Assembly (NCBI GenBank): GCA_002421565.1
Contig: DIKC01000166.1
Span: forward strand, 9,276-21,197
Direction of reading: 5' to 3'
DNA: 11,922 nt
Origin: Desulfobulbaceae bacterium UBA5628
GTDB taxonomy: Bacteria; Desulfobacterota; Desulfobulbia; Desulfobulbales; Desulfurivibrionaceae
The position numbers and the translations under genes are program-made. Below the pieces are notes generated by a model. It searched no databases. It had not been told where the DNA came from and saw only the letters and a program-made list of their open reading frames with translations. Positions 7,702 through 11,922 of this stretch are shown here, piece by piece. Each line of letters starts with the position of its first letter. The first letter of the stretch is position 1.

Positions 7702-8376
7702 TTATTGGGACCAGAGTTCCGGATCCACCACCCCGATTTTGACCGCGTAGCGCACCAGGGACGAGGTGTCGCTGAGGCCGAGCTTGCGGACGATGTTGGC
7801 CCGGTGTTTTTCCACCGTGCGGGGGCTGCGGAAGAGAATAGCGGCCACTTCCTTGGTCGTGTGGCCCTGGACCACCAGCCGGAACACCTGTTGCTCGCGG
7901 CGGGAGAGGCTGTCGTAACCGGAGAACTCCTGCTGATCCTGGGTTTTGGGCTTAAGGTATTTGCGGATCACTTCGGCGTTCAGGGCCGGGCTGAGAAAAT
8001 ATTGCCCGGCCGCGGTTTTGCGGATCGCCTCCCGCACTTCCTTGCCGGAATCGGTTTTAAGCAGATAGCCCAAGGCGCCGGCGCTTAATGCCTGGTGAAC
8101 GTAGGCCTCCTTGTCGTACATCGAAAGCATGACGATGGCGACTTCCGGCAGGGTTTCCTTGAGCAGGGGGATCGTTTCCAGGCCGTTGAGCCGGGGCATG
8201 GACACATCCAGCAAAACCACATCGGGTTTGATTTTTCTGGCCCGGTTGAGCAGCTCCCGTCCGTCAACCGCGTCGCCCACCACCTCCAGATCGTTTTGGT
8301 CCATCACCAGGTTGCGGATGCCGTCATGCACCAGAGTGTGATCGTCGGCCACCATGATTCTGATCTTGTCCCGCAT
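7702..8376 (-). CDS. NarL/LuxR-family response regulator (REC-HTH)
   Basis: This 224-aa transcription factor has a receiver at about 4-122 with D11/D12, phosphoacceptor D57 (LLDVSMP), a switch residue near S85 and K107. A linker follows, then a LuxR-type helix-turn-helix at about 155-215 (LSRREQQVFRLV at 157-168; recognition region SPRTVEKHRANIV at 184-196). It is the only DNA-binding protein in the window and the last gene of the minus-strand operon, so it is the probable output of the three kinase-like proteins encoded upstream. NarL-type regulators are normally phosphorylated by HisKA_3 kinases, and one intact HisKA_3 kinase begins this operon. A purine-rich AGGGAGGA about eight bases before the ATG is the ribosome site. 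The gap from the preceding gene is 30 nt. Target promoters cannot be identified here. Confidence 0.95.
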   Translation of the reverse strand: MRDKIRIMVADDHTLVHDGIRNLVMDQNDLEVVGDAVDGRELLNRARKIKPDVVLLDVSMPRLNGLETIPLLKETLPEVAIVMLSMYDKEAYVHQALSAGALGYLLKTDSGKEVREAIRKTAAGQYFLSPALNAEVIRKYLKPKTQDQQEFSGYDSLSRREQQVFRLVVQGHTTKEVAAILFRSPRTVEKHRANIVRKLGLSDTSSLVRYAVKIGVVDPELWSQ

Positions 8377-8406
8377 TGCCGCAATCCTCCCTTACGCCGG
8401 TTCCAC

Positions 8407-9426
8407 TCAATTCGGTTCGCAGCCCACTTCCGCCCGGATGGTGGTGCCTCCCGGTTGTCGTGAATGAATGGTCAGGGTGCCGCCGATACCGGCCATTCTT
8501 TCCCTCATCCCGCGCAGTCCGAGCCCTTCTGGCGCGGATTCGGGGGAAAAGCCGACGCCGCTATCCTTGATTTCGAGAATGACCGAAGGATAACTGAAAA
8601 TCAGCCTCACCACTACTTCTTGGGCGGCGGCGTGATGGGCAACGTTGTCCAGGGCCTCCCGCAACACCCGAAAAAGGGCAATCTCATGTTCCGCTCTTAG
8701 TTTGCAAGGGCTGCCCACCGCCAAAAAGGTAGGGCTTGTTCCCTGGTGATGGCGGCCGAAATCATCGACGCACCAGGCCAGGGTCGGTTGAAAACCCAGG
8801 GTGTCCAGGGTGTCCGGCCGCAACTGATTGCTTGTCTGACGGACAATTTTGCCGATCTGATCCAGCAAATTGCCGATCGCGGCCTGCTCGGCGCCATTCC
8901 CGCTCAGATCCTCAAGACGATAACGGAGGCTGGGCAAAAGCTCCCCCAACTCGTCTTGCAGACTCTGGGCCAGTCTTTTGTGTTCCTCTTCCACCACCCC
9001 GATCAGGCGCAGGGAAAGATGGCGAACTTTTTCGTAAAGCTTCACCTGCCGCAGGGCTTCCTGTTTTTCAAAACAACGCGCGATCCGCAGTTTCAACTCG
9101 TCCAGGTCGCAGGGTTTAAGCAGATAATCGTCCGCTCCCCGCCGCATGGCCTCAATGGCCGACTCCACATCGCCATGTCCGGTGAGCACAAAGACCGCCA
9201 ACCCAGGCTGCCGACGTTGGGCTTCTTGCAAAAAGGCGATGCCGTCCATGCCGCCCATCAGCAAATCGGTAATCGCCAGATCAAAGCCGTCATTTTCCAG
9301 GAGCAGCAAGGCGGACTCGCCGCTGTCGGCGGTTTCCACTAAAAATTTTTCCTGTTCCAATTCCCGGCGCAAGCTTTTCAGTGCCAGGGGGTCATCATCG
9401 ACCAGGAGAATTTTTTTAGCTGTCAT
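8407..9426 (-). CDS. REC fused to degenerate HisKA_3-HATPase module lacking the phospho-histidine
   Basis: This protein is 339 aa from ATG 9426, which overlaps the previous stop by one base (TGATG). A GTG at 9429 would add one residue. The receiver (about 4-118) has D10/D11, phosphoacceptor D54 (ITDLLMGG), T82 and K104. A coiled linker and a HisKA_3-like dimerisation region follow (about 138-210). Where the family has LHD, this protein reads L156-Q157-D158 (codon CAA at 8958-8956), so the usual phosphoacceptor histidine is missing. The nearest histidine is H149, off register. The ATPase domain looks preserved: E257/N261, DSGVG (288-292) and GLGL (301-304). It is clearly related to the kinase at 10693-11805 throughout the catalytic half. 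It probably modulates that kinase or the NarL-type regulator rather than donating phosphate. It has no membrane segment. Confidence 0.88.
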   Translation of the reverse strand: MTAKKILLVDDDPLALKSLRRELEQEKFLVETADSGESALLLLENDGFDLAITDLLMGGMDGIAFLQEAQRRQPGLAVFVLTGHGDVESAIEAMRRGADDYLLKPCDLDELKLRIARCFEKQEALRQVKLYEKVRHLSLRLIGVVEEEHKRLAQSLQDELGELLPSLRYRLEDLSGNGAEQAAIGNLLDQIGKIVRQTSNQLRPDTLDTLGFQPTLAWCVDDFGRHHQGTSPTFLAVGSPCKLRAEHEIALFRVLREALDNVAHHAAAQEVVVRLIFSYPSVILEIKDSGVGFSPESAPEGLGLRGMRERMAGIGGTLTIHSRQPGGTTIRAEVGCEPN

Positions 9427-10700
9427 CACGGTACCCCCATGATCGGCAAGGAGACCGTGAAAGTGGCTCCCTTGCCGGCCCTGCTGGCCACCTTGATAAC
9501 CCCCCCGTGCTGTTTAACAATGCCGTAGCTGATCGCCAAACCAAGACCGTTTCCCTGTTTATCTTCCTTGGTGGTGAAGAATGGTTCGAAAATCCGCGGC
9601 ATCTCCTCGGCCTTAATGCCTCGCCCGTTGTCCGTGACTTGTAAAAGAATATGATCTCCCTTGCGGGCAGTGGTAATGGTGATCAGGCCGCCTGCCTCGC
9701 AGGCATCCATGGCGTTGCTGAGCAGATTGAGGGCCACCTGCTTGATCTGGTCGGCCACCGCCCGCAATGGCGGTAAATTCGGCTGGTAATCACGGAGCAG
9801 CTTGATCCGGCGCTTTGTCAGCTCTTTGTTGGCCAAGAGCAAAAGCTGGTCTAAGGCGGCATTAAGAGCAAACTCCGTGATTTTGCCCGCGCCCGGTCGG
9901 CTGAAATGCTGTAAATCCCGCAGGAGGTCGCGCATGCGCCGGCATTCCTCCCTGGCCACGACCAGCAATTCCCGATCCTCCGGCTGGAGTATCGCGCGCT
10001 TTTCCAGTCCGGCCAGGACATTGGCAACCCCATGCAGGGGATTGCTGAACTCATGGGCAATGGAGGCGGAGAGCCGGCCGATTGCCGCCAGTTTTTCATT
10101 ATGCAGCAATTTGTTGTGGGCCGCCTTCAGTTCCGCGGCTTGTTCCTTGAGCATCAGGGCCAGATTGTCCCGTGTTTGCAGGATTACCCGTTCCGTCTGC
10201 ATCCTTTCCAGTTCGCAAGCCGCCCGGCCGGAAAAGATTTTCAGCACCGCCATCTTTTGCGCCACTTGACGCAAGGGGTGTTCGTCCATCAAGGCGGCAA
10301 GGCCGATACAATTGCCGGTCGAGTCCCGCAAGGTGACCCCGATGTAACTTTCAATCCCGTGTTTCTGTAACCAGGGATCGTCCGGATAAAGTCCAGCCAC
10401 CCCCGAGGGGCAAACATAAATGCCACGCTTTATGTTTTCGAAACAGGGGGTTGGCCGCAATTCGCATTGGCAGTTTTCACCGTATTGATCAACCGTCCAG
10501 AAGGCAATGGTCTGGGCCAGATTTTTTTCCGGTCCCTCCAGTTCCGCCACGAAGGCAAAACGCATTTCCGTAGCCTGGGCCAGACAGCGGACAAAAATAT
10601 AGAAAAATTCCTCCCCAAAAACCTGGGATGTTCCCTCGACAAGCAAGGTCAGAATCCGCTCCGGGCACCAGGGGGGATCGATCGCCGCCGGTTTATTCAT
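9426..10700 (-). CDS. Soluble GAF-HisKA-HATPase histidine kinase
   Basis: This 424-aa cytoplasmic kinase has no transmembrane segment. A GAF-like sensor domain spans about 25-165 and carries the family pattern T84-P85-C86, PDDPWL (106-111) and ESYIGVTLRDS (117-127). A coiled coil follows (about 165-205), then HisKA with phosphoacceptor H216 (IAHEFSNPL) and HATPase_c with N325 (NLLSN), DNGRG (357-361), FEPFFTTK (371-378) and GNGLGL (383-388). The core is of the NtrB/ZraS-like type and so differs from the HisKA_3 kinases on either side. Cysteines at 77, 79, 86 and 97 cluster within the sensor domain. Its start overlaps the upstream kinase by eight bases, and its stop overlaps the next start. 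The REC domain of the next protein is its most obvious partner, which is inference from gene order. Confidence 0.92.
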   Translation of the reverse strand: MNKPAAIDPPWCPERILTLLVEGTSQVFGEEFFYIFVRCLAQATEMRFAFVAELEGPEKNLAQTIAFWTVDQYGENCQCELRPTPCFENIKRGIYVCPSGVAGLYPDDPWLQKHGIESYIGVTLRDSTGNCIGLAALMDEHPLRQVAQKMAVLKIFSGRAACELERMQTERVILQTRDNLALMLKEQAAELKAAHNKLLHNEKLAAIGRLSASIAHEFSNPLHGVANVLAGLEKRAILQPEDRELLVVAREECRRMRDLLRDLQHFSRPGAGKITEFALNAALDQLLLLANKELTKRRIKLLRDYQPNLPPLRAVADQIKQVALNLLSNAMDACEAGGLITITTARKGDHILLQVTDNGRGIKAEEMPRIFEPFFTTKEDKQGNGLGLAISYGIVKQHGGVIKVASRAGKGATFTVSLPIMGVP

Positions 10701-11805
10701 CGTTGGTCGCCCTTCTTGCGTCGGGGCCTGATCTCGCTTGGCCGCAGGTTACTTCCGCTCGGACGGAAGTTCCTTTTCCCGCGGCCGATTTTATCCCCAG
10801 GCTGCCGCCGATGCTCTCCATCCGCTCCCGCATGCTGTGCATCCCCAGGCCGCACAGGCCGCCATTGGGATGATCCAGGCTTTGCTCCGGATCAAAGCCT
10901 TTGCCGTTGTCCCGGATTTCAAGAATCACGGTCGGAAAGGCGAAAATCAGCCGTACTGATACCAAGTCGCAGGCCGCATGTTTGGCGGCATTGGTCAGAG
11001 CCTCCAAGAAGACCCGGTACAATTCCATCTCCTGGGTTGGTTCGATTTTGCACGGTTGGCCGATCACGGCAAAGGCAGTGTCGATGGCGGGATGACATTT
11101 GTCGAATTCCCTTAATTTCTCCTCAATGCTGGGCCGCAGGCCGAGGTGCTCCAGCAGTTCCGGCCGCAACCGGTTGATCGTGCGCCGGACAATGCCGCTC
11201 ATGGTGCTCAGCAGGTTGCCGATGATGGCCTGGGTTTCCTCATCCTGATCGCGGCAAAGCCGTTCCACCTGATTCCGCAACAGTGGCAGGATTTGACCGA
11301 ACTCATCATGAAGATCGCGGGCGACTCGTTTCTGTTCCTGCTCCAGTTCAGCGCGAAATCTTCTTTCTGCTTGCCGGCTCTGCTCCTGCAGGTGACGGAA
11401 ATCGGTGATGTCCTCGGCGATACCGATTTCAAGGAATGGGGCCTGGGGGCCGCTGGTGGTGAGTACCTTGCTTTTAATCCAGCGGGGCAGGCCGTCGTGG
11501 CGGATGATCCGGTATTCGTGGCAGGCCTCGCCGGTGACCGGTTCGCTATGACGTCGGCGAATCCGGGGCAGATCAGCGGGATGAATTTTTTCCATCCATG
11601 ATTCCGGCCGTTGGTACCACTCATCCCTTGGCGCGCCCCAGATTTTTTCATAGGCCGGGCTGATGTAGAGCAGATCGCCCTCGCTCAGATCCCGCACCCA
11701 AAATACGGCATTAAGATTCTCGGCAATCAGCCGGAAAATTTCGGTGCTGGGCGGCAGCCCATGCTTTGGCGGGAATGGTTGCGCGGCAATAGTTTCCCGA
11801 TTCAT
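10693..11805 (-). CDS. Soluble PAS-HisKA_3 histidine kinase (NarX/DegS-like core)
   Basis: This 370-aa kinase is the first gene of the minus-strand operon. A PAS domain (PAS_3-like) covers about 21-136, with YISPAYEKIWG (47-57) and an ending EDITD (131-135). A short coiled coil leads to the HisKA_3 region, whose phosphoacceptor is H166 in V-A-R-D-L-H-D. The ATPase has E268/N272, DNGKG (299-303) and GLGM (319-322). No membrane segment or signal peptide is seen, so it senses a cytoplasmic cue through PAS; the ligand is unknown. HisKA_3 kinases usually signal to NarL-type regulators, and such a regulator closes this operon. An AGGAG nine bases before the ATG serves as ribosome site. The last eight bases overlap the next gene, which suggests translational coupling. 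Confidence 0.93.
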   Translation of the reverse strand: MNRETIAAQPFPPKHGLPPSTEIFRLIAENLNAVFWVRDLSEGDLLYISPAYEKIWGAPRDEWYQRPESWMEKIHPADLPRIRRRHSEPVTGEACHEYRIIRHDGLPRWIKSKVLTTSGPQAPFLEIGIAEDITDFRHLQEQSRQAERRFRAELEQEQKRVARDLHDEFGQILPLLRNQVERLCRDQDEETQAIIGNLLSTMSGIVRRTINRLRPELLEHLGLRPSIEEKLREFDKCHPAIDTAFAVIGQPCKIEPTQEMELYRVFLEALTNAAKHAACDLVSVRLIFAFPTVILEIRDNGKGFDPEQSLDHPNGGLCGLGMHSMRERMESIGGSLGIKSAAGKGTSVRAEVTCGQARSGPDARRATNDE

Positions 11806-11876
11806 GGCTGAATGCTCCTGGCCGTCAGAGGTGGAAGAGAGAACACGCGGTGGAATCCCGGCGGGACACTGAACGC

Positions 11877-11905
11877 ATTACAGTCTGAATGATAGGTGAA
11901 GTGAA
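11877..11905 (-). promoter_or_regulatory. Candidate promoter of the minus-strand kinase operon
   Basis: Read on the minus strand, TTCACT (11905-11900) and TGTAAT (11882-11877) are separated by 17 bp. The -35 box matches four of six consensus bases and the -10 box five of six. It lies about 70 bp before the first operon gene, in the 117-bp non-coding stretch at the right edge of the window. This is consensus matching only. Confidence 0.35.
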
Positions 11906-11922
11906 TACTCCACCGCCTGAAG

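Noticed and set aside
1..11922. CRISPR array, tRNA, rRNA, transposase or integrase
   Set aside because: No direct-repeat arrays, cloverleaf-like segments or mobile-element proteins were recognised; coding sequences fill nearly all of the window.

Overview
This GC-rich window is almost entirely a signal-transduction island: nine contiguous two-component or cyclic-di-GMP genes preceded by one TPR membrane protein. No mobile element, RNA gene or CRISPR array was seen. The gene style suggests a bacterium of the former Deltaproteobacteria (Desulfuromonadota or Desulfobacterota). The pointers are a haem-binding Tll0287-like kinase, Rcp1-like receivers, kinases with a 'SHDLQEP' H-box, and an NrfG/CcmH-like TPR protein. 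This placement is inference from gene style, not a database result.

Layout: (1) 23-607 (+), a single-pass membrane TPR protein whose true start may lie off the left edge, followed by a perfect 13-bp palindrome that may act as a terminator (612-641). (2) A five-gene plus-strand operon, 771-7689, behind an AT-rich promoter-like stretch. In order it encodes a membrane histidine kinase with an extracytoplasmic c-haem motif; a stand-alone Rcp1-like receiver; a REC-PAS-GGDEF diguanylate cyclase; a large Cache-HAMP-PAS-GAF histidine kinase; and a PilZ c-di-GMP receptor. Gaps are 2-43 nt. (3) A four-gene minus-strand operon, 11805 down to 7702, that converges tail-to-tail with the first across 12 nt. 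It encodes a soluble PAS-HisKA_3 kinase; a soluble GAF-HisKA kinase; a REC protein fused to a HisKA_3-like module whose phosphoacceptor histidine is replaced by glutamine; and a NarL/LuxR-type DNA-binding response regulator. Its first three genes overlap.

Proposed working: the plus-strand operon carries periplasmic input (haem/redox and a Cache ligand) through two kinases with closely similar catalytic cores to the receivers, adjusts c-di-GMP, and reads it out through PilZ. The minus-strand operon integrates cytoplasmic signals from two active-looking kinases and one apparently histidine-less kinase into one transcription factor. The most unusual observations are the His-to-Gln change in the REC-HisKA_3 protein, the complete c-haem-sensor-to-PilZ operon, and a cysteine cluster in the GAF kinase.
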